Positions 48,409 through 58,950 of a stretch of DNA of 64,000 nucleotides are shown piece by piece. The first letter of the stretch is position 1; each line of letters opens with the position of its first letter. Under the pieces are notes generated by a model. It was not told where the DNA came from. It ran no database searches and saw only the letters and a list, made by a program, of their open reading frames with translations. The stretch is from positions 1-64,000 of the forward strand of contig JAAVCK010000010.1 of NCBI GenBank assembly GCA_014802325.1, in the 5' to 3' direction. Position numbers and translations under genes: made by a program. This DNA comes from Bacteroides sp. Its GTDB lineage: Bacteria; Bacteroidota; Bacteroidia; Bacteroidales; Muribaculaceae.

Positions 48409-50610
48409 TTATTTGCCGGTGTGCTTGCGGTAGACGCGGGTGAAATAGTAGGGATCGGTGTAGCCGCACGCTTCGGCGACTTCGGCCGTAGAGCGTGACC
48501 CGTCGGCAAGCAGGGCTGAGGCGCGGTTCATGCGCGCTTCGAGAAGCAGTCGGGCGGCCGACACTCCCATCAGCGAGCGCAGGCGGCGGTTGAGCGTTGC
48601 TCGGCTCACGGCCGAAGCCTCGGCCATAGAGTCGATATTTGCTTGGGGATTAGCGATGTTTTCCTCGATGTAGGCTTGCACGCGCTTCAGGAAAGCGGCA
48701 TCCTCAGCCGATTCCACTACGGGAGTTTCCTCGGGGGCGGATGCTCCGGCCGACGCGGATGCATCGAGCAACGCCATATATTTGGCAAGGAGTTCGCGGC
48801 GCTGGCGGTTGACTCGGCGTATGTAGACCACGAGCCACACTCCGGCGGCTAAGGCGGCCGCGCCAAAGATGATAAACAATGTCATGGCCCACCATGTCTC
48901 ATACCACCACGGGGCTACGGTGACGGTGAGAGCAAGCGTATTGTCTACTCGGCGGCCATAGCGGTCGGTCGACTGAAGGTCAACGATGTGGGTGCCGGCG
49001 GTGAGATTAAAAAGTGTCAGCGTGCGTGCGGAGCGGTAGGCTGACCACGGCGAGCCGTCGACCCGGTAGCGGTAAAGGATATGGGTATTGTCCACATAGT
49101 CTATCGCCGCGAAACGCAGGGTAATGTTGCGGCTGCGGCTGTCGAGATCGAGATGGCCGTCGGGAAGAAAGGTGAGACGGTCAGGGCCGCCGTTGACCGA
49201 TACGGCCGTAACGACCACCGGAGGAATATACCCGCGCGAATAAAGCGAATGAGCCGACGCCGTGAGCACTCCGCGCGAAGTGGCGAAAGCCCATGTGCCA
49301 TCAGTCTGACGGGCCGGCGTGCCCTCGGCGAAAGTGACGTCGTCGCCCCAGAACGGCATACTGTAGCCGATGCTGATGCCGCTGACTGGATTGAGTATCA
49401 TCACCCTGTCAGGCCCGGTGATGATAAGCGTGGAGTCGTTTTCTATCGCCATGCCATAGATCTCATCGCGGTCGAGCGACGAGTTTCTTACATTATAGTG
49501 GGAGAACGAAGGCTTTTCGCTGAAAAGCGACTCTTCGGTCACCCGGCTTATGCCCGAGCTCTCGGTAGCCACGTAGATATTTCCCGCCGAGTCCTGCGCG
49601 AGGCTTATGGTGGAGTTAGAGCCGAGAGCCGCCGCATCGCCGGGACTGCGGCGCACTGCCGATACAGTCAGACTGTGGAGACTGACGGTAAGAAGGCCGT
49701 CGGAGGTCGCGGCCACGAGATTCCCTCCGCGTGTCACAAGCAGTTTCCTCACCTTGCGCCCTGCGCCAAGAGGAGTTACCACGGGATTGTCGCCCGAAGG
49801 ATCGGAAATATACTTTATACCCTCGCCCCACGTGGCGAGCCACAGCCGTCCGGCCGAATCCTCGACCATGTCATATACCACATCGACGCTTATCTTCATG
49901 CCGTCGGTCACCCTCACGAGACCGCCGGGTTTACCGCCGGCAAACACCAGTCCCGACGAAGTCTCATATATGCTGTAGGGTGTGAAGTCAAGCCGCATGG
50001 AGTCGATACGCCCGCCGCGGTCATACATCGAAAGCTGCGGATAAGCGCGGACACCGGTCCAAAGGCGTCCGGCGCGGTCGGTCATCACAGTGCGCGGCTC
50101 CACTCCGGCTGTCCCCTTCAGGAGCCGGGCCGGGTGATGGGACTCAAATTCCTTGCCGATGCCCTCGGTGGAGCCGGTCCAGAGAATATCGGTATCGCCC
50201 TGCCTGACGGTGGTGCCGTGCCACACGCGGCGAAGCCGGCTCATGAGCGAGTCGGCCTCGGGCGACGGAATGTCGCGAAACGACATCGTGGCGAGGTCAA
50301 ATTCATATACACCGTCGTCGGTGCGGCAAAGGATATTACCCGACGGCGCTTTGGCGATAGTGCGGATAAGATTGGTGTTGATCGACGCGCTGTCGCCGGG
50401 CGCGATGCTTACGCGGTAGAAATCATATCCGTCAAAGCAGTGCAGTCCGTTCCATGTGGCAAACCACATAAGCCCGTTGTCGCCCTGTATGCCGCCGCCT
50501 ACGATAGGACTTGACAATCCGTCGGCACGGTCATAGCGCACCGCCTCACCGCTCACCGAAAAAAGAGCGAGAAGCACCACTGCCAGCAGATATATACGGT
50601 ATCGATTCAC
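48409..50610 (-). CDS. Membrane-tethered AraC-type regulator with periplasmic propeller (kinase-less HTCS)
   Basis: 733 aa. Signal peptide, then repeated two-component-propeller blocks (GLMWFATWNGLHCFDGYDF, AGRLWLATWGEGIKYI), a Y_Y_Y domain (LYRYRVDGSPWSAYRSARTL), one TM helix (about 575-597, WAMTLFIIFGAAALAAGVWLV), a short linker, and a C-terminal AraC HTH (IDSMAEASAVSRATLNRRLR ... VAEACGYTDPYYFTRVYRKH). The histidine kinase and receiver domains of classical hybrid two-component systems are absent, so the sensor is joined straight to a DNA-binding domain held at the membrane. Divergent from GH95, its likely target. Confidence 0.92.
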   Translation of the reverse strand: MNRYRIYLLAVVLLALFSVSGEAVRYDRADGLSSPIVGGGIQGDNGLMWFATWNGLHCFDGYDFYRVSIAPGDSASINTNLIRTIAKAPSGNILCRTDDGVYEFDLATMSFRDIPSPEADSLMSRLRRVWHGTTVRQGDTDILWTGSTEGIGKEFESHHPARLLKGTAGVEPRTVMTDRAGRLWTGVRAYPQLSMYDRGGRIDSMRLDFTPYSIYETSSGLVFAGGKPGGLVRVTDGMKISVDVVYDMVEDSAGRLWLATWGEGIKYISDPSGDNPVVTPLGAGRKVRKLLVTRGGNLVAATSDGLLTVSLHSLTVSAVRRSPGDAAALGSNSTISLAQDSAGNIYVATESSGISRVTEESLFSEKPSFSHYNVRNSSLDRDEIYGMAIENDSTLIITGPDRVMILNPVSGISIGYSMPFWGDDVTFAEGTPARQTDGTWAFATSRGVLTASAHSLYSRGYIPPVVVTAVSVNGGPDRLTFLPDGHLDLDSRSRNITLRFAAIDYVDNTHILYRYRVDGSPWSAYRSARTLTLFNLTAGTHIVDLQSTDRYGRRVDNTLALTVTVAPWWYETWWAMTLFIIFGAAALAAGVWLVVYIRRVNRQRRELLAKYMALLDASASAGASAPEETPVVESAEDAAFLKRVQAYIEENIANPQANIDSMAEASAVSRATLNRRLRSLMGVSAARLLLEARMNRASALLADGSRSTAEVAEACGYTDPYYFTRVYRKHTGK

Positions 50611-50625
50611 AGGTTACTGATTTAC

Positions 50626-50637
50626 GGCTCAAAGATA
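50626..50637 (-). promoter_or_regulatory. -7 box of the regulator with an embedded TTGAGCCG
   Basis: TATCTTTG on the minus strand (50630-50637) runs directly into TTTGAGCCG, an inverted copy of the operator-like repeat found upstream of GH95. Confidence 0.55.
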
Positions 50638-50665
50638 ACACAAATTTCAGTCATTCCTATGCTAT

Positions 50666-50699
50666 TTGAGCCGATTTTCCGAATCATTGAGCCGATTTT
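50666..50699 (+). promoter_or_regulatory. Direct repeats, likely operator for the AraC-type regulator
   Basis: TTGAGCCGATTTT occurs at 50666-50678 and again at 50687-50699, exactly 21 bp apart (two helical turns). They end 26 bp before the GH95 -7 box, covering the -33 region. Tandem sites at this phase are typical of AraC-family activators. Confidence 0.7.
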
Positions 50700-50724
50700 T
50701 ACCTGATATACGCCTCTGTGCAGC

Positions 50725-50732
50725 TACTTTTG
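50725..50732 (+). promoter_or_regulatory. -7 box of the GH95 gene
   Basis: TACTTTTG 41 bp before the ATG. No good -33, consistent with an activator-dependent promoter. Confidence 0.55.
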
Positions 50733-50772
50733 CAAAAAAACATTCTTAACCTTAACTCCCCATTTTTCTCCA

Positions 50773-53700
50773 ATGAAAACTCTTCACACAGCCCTGCTGG
50801 CAGCCGCCGTCATCGCGGCAACAGCATCGCTCCGGGCAGCCGAACAGTCGGTAGTCGCCCACTGGGAATTCACCTCGGGTTACGACGAGGTGAAAGACGG
50901 AACCACCGCCATCTACACTCCCAACAATGCCGGATGGTCAGCCACCGCCAACGTAGCATGGAAAACCCTCCAGCCGCAACTCCGCCCCAATACCTGCGCG
51001 CTCGACCTCGACAAGTGCAGCGTATCGCTCAAGACATCCGACGGCAAGTGGCAGCTTACATCGAGCGGCTCCACTCCCAGCTATCTGTTCAGACTCAATA
51101 CCGCATCGACCGACAAATTCACCGCCAAGGCCGACTATACCGACGGGGCGAAACATGACCAGTATTTCGAGATCTCGATGCCCACCACCTCGCTCGCCAA
51201 CGTAAACATCAATTTCGCCATTGGCGACGGCTCCAGCTCATCGACAAAATTCGGCGTGGTCTACTCCACCGACGGCGGCGCTACTTGGACCGTGCTCCCC
51301 GACTACACCGCGGCATCCCACTGGAACACCTACACCGATAAGAGCTACAGCCTCAACGCCGACAATAAGGAGAGCCTCATAGTGCGCATGCTTATCCAGT
51401 CGGCCACAAAGACAAGCAACTATAACCTTAAATACGTCAACGTGCTTGCCGATGACCATCAGGCTCCCGCGCTGCTCAGCTCCACACCCGCCGATGGCGA
51501 CACCTCGGTATCGCCCACCGGCCGCGTATCGCTCGTGTTCAACGAGAGCGTGGTGCTCAACAAAGGTGTCACCGCCTCGCTCACCGGCAACAACGTCACC
51601 AAGTCAGCCACACCTGCCGTGAACAACAACAAGCTCGTGATGGAGTTCGGCGACCTTGACCTATCCACCGCCTATACCTTCACCCTCCCCGGCTCGTCGC
51701 TGACCGACCTCGCCGGAAACGTTTGCACCGAACCCGTGACCTTCACGTTCACTACCGGCGACAAGCGTCCGGTTCCCCCACCCGTGCTTGACAGCCACAA
51801 CCGCCTGTGGTACAACCGCCCCGCGGCCTACTGGGAAGAAGCCCTCCCCCTCGGCAACGGCCGCCTCGGAGCGATGGTGAGCGGCAGCGTCGCCTGCGAC
51901 ACACTTCAGCTCAACGAGGATACCTTCTGGGGACAGTCGCCCAACAGCAACCATAACCCCGACGCCAAAACCGCTCTGGCCCAGGTGCAGCAGCTCATCT
52001 TTGACAAGAAATATACCGAAGCCCAGAAACTCGCCATCCCCGCATGGCAGTCAAAGGCCTCGCACGGCGCCCAGTATCAGGCTGCCGGATGCGTGCTCGT
52101 AGGTTTCCCCGGCCACCGCTTCAATGACGAGGAACACGGAGCTGCCGAAAATGCAGCCGACGCCGAGGGATACGTGCGCGACCTCGACATGAACACAGCA
52201 GTCGCCACCACCACCTACGTGGTCGACGGCGTGACCTACACACGCCGAGTATTCACCTCAATGGCCGACAATGTGACCGTGATGCAGATCGAAGCGTCCG
52301 AACCCGGCAAGCTCAATTTCGACGTGTGCTTCGCGGCTCCCATCAAGACCAATATGGCCAAGGCCGGTGTAAACACCATGGCCGGCGAAGGTCTCATAAA
52401 GGCTTCGCTCGTACCTGCCAAGACCCAGACCGAAAATGTCGACAACAAGCTCAACTGCTTCACATTCATCAAAGTGATCAACGACGGCGGCACACTGTCA
52501 TCATCGACTAAAAACGTGGTGCACTACGGCATCGTGGCCGGGCAGAACAATGTGCCCGCCATCACCGTCAGCGACGCCAATGCGGCCACCATCATCATCT
52601 CCTCGGCCACCAATTTCGTGAACTATGCCGACGTGAGCGGCGATGCCGAAGCAAAAGCCCTCGGCTACCTCAACGACTATCTCGACAAGAACATCGACGC
52701 CGAAACCGCCATGGCGGCACACTCGGCACGCTACAGCGAGCAGTTTGACCGCGTGAGTATCGACCTCGGCCACAATCCCGCGCAGGAGGTCAAGAATACC
52801 GAGCTGCGCATCAAGGAATACTACACCTATGCCGACGATCCCCAGCTCATAGCCAATTACTTCCAGTTTGGCCGCTATCTTCTCATCAGCTCCTCGCAGC
52901 CCGGCAGCCAGCCCGCCAACCTGCAGGGTCTCTGGAACCCCAACGCACGCCAGTATCCGGCATGGGATTCCAAATACACCACCAACATCAACGTGGAGAT
53001 GAACTACTGGCCCGCCGAGGTCACGAATCTCGCCGAGTGTCACGATCCGTTTATCGAGATGGTGAAGGATGTAGCAGTGACCGGTGCAGTCACGGCAAGC
53101 GAGATGTATGGTGCCCGCGGCTGGACTCTCCACCACAACACCGATATATGGCGCACGACTGGTGCCGTAGACAACGGCTCGGTAGGTGTATGGCCCACCT
53201 GCAACGCATGGTTCGCCTCTCACCTCTGGGAAAAATACCTCTTCTCGGGCGACAAGGAATATCTCGCCTCGATCTACCCCGTGCTTAAAGGCTGCGCAGA
53301 GTTCTATCAGGATTTCCTCGTCACCGACCCCAACACCGGTTATAAAGTCGCAGCGCCTTCCAACTCCCCCGAGAATCACCCCGGCCTCTGGTCATATACC
53401 AACGATGAGGGCAAGAGCATGAACGTGGCTCTCTTCGGCGGCGTGGCTATGGACAACCAGATGATTTATGACGTATTGAAAAATACCGCCGAAGCAGCGC
53501 GGATACTCAACACCGATCCCCAGTTTGCCCACGAGCTCGATGAACTGAAAGCCAAGCTCGTACCCTACAAGATAGGCAAATACGGTCAGGTACAGGAATG
53601 GCAGGAAGACTGGGACCGCGAGTCGTCGTCACACCGTCACCTCTCCCACCTGTGGGGTGCCTATCCCGGCAATCAGGTATCGCCTTATGTCAACACCACC

Positions 53701-54477
53701 ATATTCCAAGGAGTGCACAAGTCACTCGTAGGCCGCGGTGACGCAGCCCGCGGATGGTCGATGGGCTGGAAGGTATGCGAATGGGCCCGAATGCTCGACG
53801 GCGACCACGCCCTCAACATCATAAAAAATCAGATGCGTCTCGTGTCGCCCAACATCACCTCATCCGACCCCAACGGCGGAACATATGCCAATATGTTTGA
53901 CTCCCACGCTCCGTTCCAGATCGACGGCAACTTCGGCTGCACCGCCGGTATAGCCGAGATGCTCCTCCAGTCACATGCCGGCTTCATCCACCTGCTCCCC
54001 GCCCTCCCCTCGAAATGGGCCGACGGCAATGTCAACGGTCTCCGCGCCCGCGGCGGCTTTGAAATCAAGGAAATGAGCTGGAAAAACGGCAAGATCGAGC
54101 GCGTAGTAATCAAGTCGACCCTCGGCGGCAACCTTCGTCTGCGCTCGCTCACTCCCCTGCAGAATGCCGACGGCTCCGCTCTCACCTCCGCATCGGGCGA
54201 GAACGCCAACGAACTCACCCGTCCCTATGTGATGCCCGATCCTATCGTGGCCGACATGAAGAAAATCCCCGAGACCAAGCTTCCCGAAACATGGCTCTAC
54301 GACATAGCCACCGTGCCCGGTCAGGAAATCGAGCTTACCGCAGGCTCATCGTCGATAGCCGAAGTGGCTGCCGACGCTGTGGCTGCCGGTCAGGGTTTCG
54401 ACATACTCGGGCGCCCCGTATCAGCCGACGCCAAAGGCCTCGTGGTCACGCGCAATCACAAGTACATCAACAGATAA
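50773..54477 (+). CDS. GH95 alpha-L-fucosidase, multidomain, exported
   Basis: 1234 aa. Signal peptide; an N-terminal beta-sandwich (about 25-230), an Ig-like Big_5 domain (about 232-330, [20 protein letters not shown]), then the GH95 module from about 345: [59 protein letters not shown] and [19 protein letters not shown], matching the catalytic core of fucosidases acting on alpha-1,2-fucose. The short C-terminal tail ([18 protein letters not shown]...KYINR) resembles sorting-type tails. Likely acts on host mucin or milk glycans, or plant xyloglucan; GH95 also holds galactosidases. Confidence 0.92.
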   Translation: MKTLHTALLAAAVIAATASLRAAEQSVVAHWEFTSGYDEVKDGTTAIYTPNNAGWSATANVAWKTLQPQLRPNTCALDLDKCSVSLKTSDGKWQLTSSGSTPSYLFRLNTASTDKFTAKADYTDGAKHDQYFEISMPTTSLANVNINFAIGDGSSSSTKFGVVYSTDGGATWTVLPDYTAASHWNTYTDKSYSLNADNKESLIVRMLIQSATKTSNYNLKYVNVLADDHQAPALLSSTPADGDTSVSPTGRVSLVFNESVVLNKGVTASLTGNNVTKSATPAVNNNKLVMEFGDLDLSTAYTFTLPGSSLTDLAGNVCTEPVTFTFTTGDKRPVPPPVLDSHNRLWYNRPAAYWEEALPLGNGRLGAMVSGSVACDTLQLNEDTFWGQSPNSNHNPDAKTALAQVQQLIFDKKYTEAQKLAIPAWQSKASHGAQYQAAGCVLVGFPGHRFNDEEHGAAENAADAEGYVRDLDMNTAVATTTYVVDGVTYTRRVFTSMADNVTVMQIEASEPGKLNFDVCFAAPIKTNMAKAGVNTMAGEGLIKASLVPAKTQTENVDNKLNCFTFIKVINDGGTLSSSTKNVVHYGIVAGQNNVPAITVSDANAATIIISSATNFVNYADVSGDAEAKALGYLNDYLDKNIDAETAMAAHSARYSEQFDRVSIDLGHNPAQEVKNTELRIKEYYTYADDPQLIANYFQFGRYLLISSSQPGSQPANLQGLWNPNARQYPAWDSKYTTNINVEMNYWPAEVTNLAECHDPFIEMVKDVAVTGAVTASEMYGARGWTLHHNTDIWRTTGAVDNGSVGVWPTCNAWFASHLWEKYLFSGDKEYLASIYPVLKGCAEFYQDFLVTDPNTGYKVAAPSNSPENHPGLWSYTNDEGKSMNVALFGGVAMDNQMIYDVLKNTAEAARILNTDPQFAHELDELKAKLVPYKIGKYGQVQEWQEDWDRESSSHRHLSHLWGAYPGNQVSPYVNTTIFQGVHKSLVGRGDAARGWSMGWKVCEWARMLDGDHALNIIKNQMRLVSPNITSSDPNGGTYANMFDSHAPFQIDGNFGCTAGIAEMLLQSHAGFIHLLPALPSKWADGNVNGLRARGGFEIKEMSWKNGKIERVVIKSTLGGNLRLRSLTPLQNADGSALTSASGENANELTRPYVMPDPIVADMKKIPETKLPETWLYDIATVPGQEIELTAGSSSIAEVAADAVAAGQGFDILGRPVSADAKGLVVTRNHKYINR

Positions 54478-54503
54478 CGAACTTTTTATGTAAGTAATAC
54501 AGG

Positions 54504-54545
54504 CCGGGGGCGGATTCGTGAGAACCCGCCCCCGGTGCTTTTGTA
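54504..54545 (+). terminator. GH95 terminator
   Basis: CCGGGGGCGG and CGCCCCCGG form a stem around a 12-13-nt loop, followed by TGCTTTTG. Confidence 0.8.
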
Positions 54546-54577
54546 TATATGCAACTGCGTTGCACTGATATTTTTCG

Positions 54578-54585
54578 TACCTTTG
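54578..54585 (+). promoter_or_regulatory. -7 box of the RND operon
   Basis: TACCTTTG 19 bp before the ATG. No clear -33; very short leader. Confidence 0.55.
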
Positions 54586-54604
54586 TGGAAAATTCAGTAA
54601 GAGT

Positions 54605-57600
54605 ATGTTTCGACGCCTCATCAGATATTCAATCGATCACAAGACCGTGATCTTCGCCCTGACTCTTTTGCTCATAGCGTGGGGCGGATATTCGCTTTAT
54701 ACTCTGCCGTTTGACTCCACCCCCGACATCACCACAAATCAGGTGCAGGTGATCACCACAGCGCCGTCGATGGGAGCGCAGGAGGTGGAACAGTATATCA
54801 CCACTCCCGTAGAGATGGCCATGGCCAATATCCCGCGTGTCGAAGAGCGCCGCAGCATAAGCCGCAGCGGTCTGTCGGTGGTGACGCTGGTGTTTGACGA
54901 CCGCGCCGACATATACTGGGCGCGCGAGCAGGTGGCTCAGGCCCTGCGCGAGGCTGAGGAAGCGATGCCCAAGTCCGACGTATCGGTAGGCATGGCTCCT
55001 ATCACCACCGGTCTGGGTGAGATTTACCACTACACTATCCGCGCCGCCGAGGGATATGAAGACCGCTATTCGCTCGATCAGTTGCGCTCTATGCAGGACT
55101 GGGTGGTGCGCAAGCAACTGTCGGGCACCGAGGGTGTGGCCGAAGTGAGCGGCTGGGGCGGATATGTGAAGCAATATGAAGTGGCGGTGGACAATCAGCG
55201 TCTCTACGCTGCCGGGGTGACTCTGCCGGAGGTTTTCGATGCTATCGAAGCCAACAACTCCAATACAGGCGGCAGCTATATAGAGAAAAACTCCCGCCAG
55301 TATTTCATCCGAGGCATAGGAAGCGTGACCTCGCTCGACGACATAGCCCGTATTCCCGTAAAGGTGGTAAACGGCACTCCGGTGACCGTAGGCGACGTGG
55401 CCGACGTAAGGCAGGGAAGTGCCACACGCTACGGCGCTGTGACCCGCAACGGCGAGGGTGAAGTGGTGGCCGGTATAGCGCTTATGCTTAAGGGCGAGAA
55501 TTTTCAGGAAGTGAGCCGAAATGTCAAGGAGCGTATCGAACGTATCCGCCACACTCTTCCCGAAGGTGTGGTGATAGAGCCGTTCATTGACCGCACCGAA
55601 CTTGTCAACCGCGTGAGCGGCACTATCACACGCAATCTCATCGAGGGCGGACTGATCGTGATATTCATTCTGGTGCTGTTTCTGGGCAATTTCCGAGCCG
55701 GACTGGTTGTGGCATCGGTGATTCCGCTGGCCATGCTTTTTGCGTTCGGCATGATGAAAGCCACAGGTATATCAGGCAACCTCATGAGCCTCGGCGCCAT
55801 AGACTTCGGTCTGATAGTGGATGGAGCCGTGATAATAGTGGAGGCGGTGGTGGCCCACGTGGCCGCGCGCACTTCGCGGCAGCCGCTGTCGCGTCAGGAG
55901 ATGGATGAGGAGGTGTATCGCTCGGCGTCGACCATTCGCAGCAGCGCCGCCTTCGGCGAGATCATCATAATGATAGTCTACCTCCCGCTCATGACCCTCG
56001 GCGGCATCGAGGGTAAGATGTTTCGCCCGATGGCTCTTACGATATTCTTCGCCATACTTGGCGCCTTCATACTCTCACTCACCTACGTCCCGGCAGCCTC
56101 GGCGGCATTTCTCAGCCGCAAGCCCGGCGGACACAAGGGCTTTTTCAGCGACATATCGGCGCGTATCATGGACTGTCTGCAACGCCTCTACCGGCCGGTG
56201 CTCACATTCTGTCTTGACAAGGCCCGTGCTGTCATAGCCTTTATGGTGGTGCTTCTGGCCGGAGCCGTGTGGCTCTTCACCACTCTCGGGGGCGAGTTTA
56301 TCCCCAGTCTTGAAGAGGGCGACTTCGCAGTGGAGATGTCGATGGCTCAGGGTACGTCGCTTTCACAGATGGTGGAGTCAGCATCGCTTGCCGAAAAGAT
56401 ATTGCGCGACAGTTTTCCCGAGGTGCGCCAGGTGGTGACACGCATAGGCAGCGCCGAGATTCCTACCGACCCTATGCCGGTGGAGCGCGCCGACATGCTC
56501 ATCTCGCTCATACCCAAGAAGCAGTGGACATCGGCACACACTAAGGACGAGCTGATGGAGCGTATGGAGCACGCTCTGTCCATGATACCCGGTATGGAAG
56601 CTGAGATGACTCAGCCCATACAGATGCGAAACAACGAACTTATCACGGGCATCAAGCAGGATGTGGCCGTGCTGATCTATGGCAACGACCTCGACGTGCT
56701 CCAGCAGCAGGCGCGCCGCGTGGCTTCGCTCATCCACGATGTCGACGGAGTGATGGAGCCGAAAGTCGAGAAAGTGGCCGGACTGCCGCAGATACAGGTG
56801 GAATATGACCGCGAACGCATGGCTCGTTACGGCATATCTGTTGCCGCGGCCAACGATGTGCTCGCCACGGCTTTCGCCGGTAAAAAAGCCGGCGACGTGT
56901 ACGAGGGCGACCGCCGCTATGACCTGACCGTGCGTCTTGACAAAGACGTGAGCACCGATATCGACGCCGTGCGCGAGCTGCTCGTACCCATCCCCTCGGG
57001 AGGCTCGGTGACTCTCGAAAATATTGCCGACGTGGCCTACCGCGACGCACCCGCCCAGATAGCCCACGACGACGGCGAACGACGGATATATGTGGGCTTC
57101 AACGTAAGAGGCCGCGACGTGCAGTCAACCGTGAGCGAGATCCGCGGCATACTCGAAAGCAATCTTCATCTGCCTCCGGGCTACCGCTATGACTACGGCG
57201 GTGAATTCCTCCATCTTCAGCAGGCTATGAGCCGACTGGCCGTGGCCGTGCCCGCAGCGCTAATACTCATCCTTGCACTGCTCTACGCCACCCTCCGAAG
57301 CATCCGCGAGACACTTCTGGTATTCTCGGCCATACCGCTTGCCCTGATAGGCGGCGTATGCTCGCTGTGGCTGCGCGGCATGCCGTTCAGCATCTCGGCC
57401 GGCGTGGGATTCATAGCGCTTTTCGGCGTGGCCGTACTCAACGGTCTTGTGCTCGTGGGCCAATTCAACAATCTCGAACGAGCGGGAGTGGCCGATGTGC
57501 GACGCCGTGTCACCGAAGGTTGCCGCGAGCGCCTGCGACCCGTGATAATGACCGCCCTCGTGGCCTCGCTCGGCTTCCTGCCTATGGCGCTGAGCAACGG

Positions 57601-57727
57601 CGACGGAGCCGAGGTGCAGCGTCCGCTCGCCACTGTGGTAATAGGCGGCCTCATCACTTCGACCATCCTCACTCTGATGGTACTTCCAGCAATCTACGAA
57701 ACAGTATATAAGAGCTATAAAAAATGA
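54605..57727 (+). CDS. Heavy-metal RND efflux permease (CzcA/CusA family)
   Basis: 1040 aa, twelve TM topology with two large periplasmic loops. TM4 carries the HME-RND motif SLGAIDFGLIVDGAVIIVE, which uses acidic residues for proton-coupled metal export. Periplasmic cues are TPDITTNQVQVIT near the N-terminus and the late TM region RETLLVFSAIPLALIGGVCSL. It overlaps the TolC-family gene by 4 bp (ATGA). The metal is not readable (Cu/Ag, Co/Zn/Cd possible). Confidence 0.93.
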   Translation: MFRRLIRYSIDHKTVIFALTLLLIAWGGYSLYTLPFDSTPDITTNQVQVITTAPSMGAQEVEQYITTPVEMAMANIPRVEERRSISRSGLSVVTLVFDDRADIYWAREQVAQALREAEEAMPKSDVSVGMAPITTGLGEIYHYTIRAAEGYEDRYSLDQLRSMQDWVVRKQLSGTEGVAEVSGWGGYVKQYEVAVDNQRLYAAGVTLPEVFDAIEANNSNTGGSYIEKNSRQYFIRGIGSVTSLDDIARIPVKVVNGTPVTVGDVADVRQGSATRYGAVTRNGEGEVVAGIALMLKGENFQEVSRNVKERIERIRHTLPEGVVIEPFIDRTELVNRVSGTITRNLIEGGLIVIFILVLFLGNFRAGLVVASVIPLAMLFAFGMMKATGISGNLMSLGAIDFGLIVDGAVIIVEAVVAHVAARTSRQPLSRQEMDEEVYRSASTIRSSAAFGEIIIMIVYLPLMTLGGIEGKMFRPMALTIFFAILGAFILSLTYVPAASAAFLSRKPGGHKGFFSDISARIMDCLQRLYRPVLTFCLDKARAVIAFMVVLLAGAVWLFTTLGGEFIPSLEEGDFAVEMSMAQGTSLSQMVESASLAEKILRDSFPEVRQVVTRIGSAEIPTDPMPVERADMLISLIPKKQWTSAHTKDELMERMEHALSMIPGMEAEMTQPIQMRNNELITGIKQDVAVLIYGNDLDVLQQQARRVASLIHDVDGVMEPKVEKVAGLPQIQVEYDRERMARYGISVAAANDVLATAFAGKKAGDVYEGDRRYDLTVRLDKDVSTDIDAVRELLVPIPSGGSVTLENIADVAYRDAPAQIAHDDGERRIYVGFNVRGRDVQSTVSEIRGILESNLHLPPGYRYDYGGEFLHLQQAMSRLAVAVPAALILILALLYATLRSIRETLLVFSAIPLALIGGVCSLWLRGMPFSISAGVGFIALFGVAVLNGLVLVGQFNNLERAGVADVRRRVTEGCRERLRPVIMTALVASLGFLPMALSNGDGAEVQRPLATVVIGGLITSTILTLMVLPAIYETVYKSYKK

Positions 57728-58950
57728 ACCGATACATCACCCTTACAGTTCTCGTATTAGCTGCCTCGGCTGCAGCTCAGCAACCCGCCAACCTGACGCT
57801 TGACGAGTGTCTGCACCGCGCCGGGACTTTCTCGCCCGTCGTGCGCGCCGGTTCGGTAGCCGTGGAAAAAGCCCGTATCATGCAGGGCACGGCGTTTGAC
57901 CCCGATATGACCGAAGTGTCGCTCACGCAGGAGACCACCACCGGCGACAGCCCCGACAACGGTGTGAACTTCACCCAGGCCTTTGACTTCCCTACCCTCT
58001 ATGTGGCACGCCACAAAGCTCTGAAGGCCGAGACCGCTCTGGCCGGACGCACACTCGACAGTCAGAAAGCTCAGGTGGAACGCGAGGTGACGTCGCTCTA
58101 CTACACGATGCTTCACGCACGCAATCGAGTGAAACTCCTTGCCCTGACCGACAGTACTTTCACGTCGCTCCTCAATCTCACCTCCTCACGCTATACCAAC
58201 GGCGAGGTGAGCCGTCTTGATGTAATCAACGCTCGTCAACTCGCAGCTGCATGCAGAGCCGACTATCACGATGCCGTCGACTCTTACTATCTCCTGACAC
58301 TCAAGATGCAAAATCTGCTCGGTGCGGAGTGTCCGGTCGAACCCGCTGCCGCCGATACCCTCAGCGCCCTACCCCTTCCTGCGGCCGGCGAATACTCCTT
58401 CGCCACCACAGTGCGCGGCCGTGAGGCCGACGCAGGTGTGGAGCTGAGCCGACGCAACCTGTCGGTGGCACGCAACGAGTTTGCCCCCTCCATATCACTT
58501 TCGGCCACCACACGCTGCCTGATCAAGAGTTTCAATCCTTACGACGTGGAGCGCGAGGCATTCAAAGGACATTTCATGAAATTTGAGGTCGGAGTGGGTG
58601 TACCGCTGTTTTTCGGCGCACGACGTGCCCGCGCCCGCGCTGCTGCACGCGATCTGACCATGGCACGCCTTGACCGCGAGTCGGCCGAGACAGAAGCCGT
58701 CAACGAGTATCTGGCTGCGCGCTCCGAGATGCTCACCGCCGCCCATAATCTGGAATATCACACCACCACCGGTGCATCGGAGGCCGACGAACTTGAGCGA
58801 CTCGCCACCGTCTCTTACACTCTGGGCGAAATCAACGAGATAGAACTAATCCAATATCTGCAATCGGTATCCGACATGCGCTCGCGCCACGCCGATGCCA
58901 TCGAGCGATACAATCAGTCAGTTATCAACCTCAAATATCTATCGAAATGA
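57724..58950 (+). CDS. TolC-family outer-membrane factor
   Basis: 408 aa with a signal peptide (cut near AAAQQ). Two repeats of an outer-membrane efflux fold: VSLTQETTTGDSPDNGVNFTQAF then long alpha-helical hairpins with SSRYTNGEVSRLDVINARQL and VSYTLGEINEIELIQYLQS, the duplicated tunnel-helix motif. Middle gene of the operon, overlapping both neighbours by 4 bp, so produced together with permease and adaptor. Confidence 0.9.
   Translation: MNRYITLTVLVLAASAAAQQPANLTLDECLHRAGTFSPVVRAGSVAVEKARIMQGTAFDPDMTEVSLTQETTTGDSPDNGVNFTQAFDFPTLYVARHKALKAETALAGRTLDSQKAQVEREVTSLYYTMLHARNRVKLLALTDSTFTSLLNLTSSRYTNGEVSRLDVINARQLAAACRADYHDAVDSYYLLTLKMQNLLGAECPVEPAAADTLSALPLPAAGEYSFATTVRGREADAGVELSRRNLSVARNEFAPSISLSATTRCLIKSFNPYDVEREAFKGHFMKFEVGVGVPLFFGARRARARAAARDLTMARLDRESAETEAVNEYLAARSEMLTAAHNLEYHTTTGASEADELERLATVSYTLGEINEIELIQYLQSVSDMRSRHADAIERYNQSVINLKYLSK

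Noticed and set aside
49081-50514. 477-aa plus-strand ORF opposite the membrane regulator
   Set aside because: It is the antisense shadow of a G+C-rich gene whose own protein has clear propeller and AraC motifs; the shadow translation shows no family features.
52501-53379. 292-aa minus-strand ORF inside GH95
   Set aside because: Antisense shadow over the conserved catalytic module; no domains and no promoter box.
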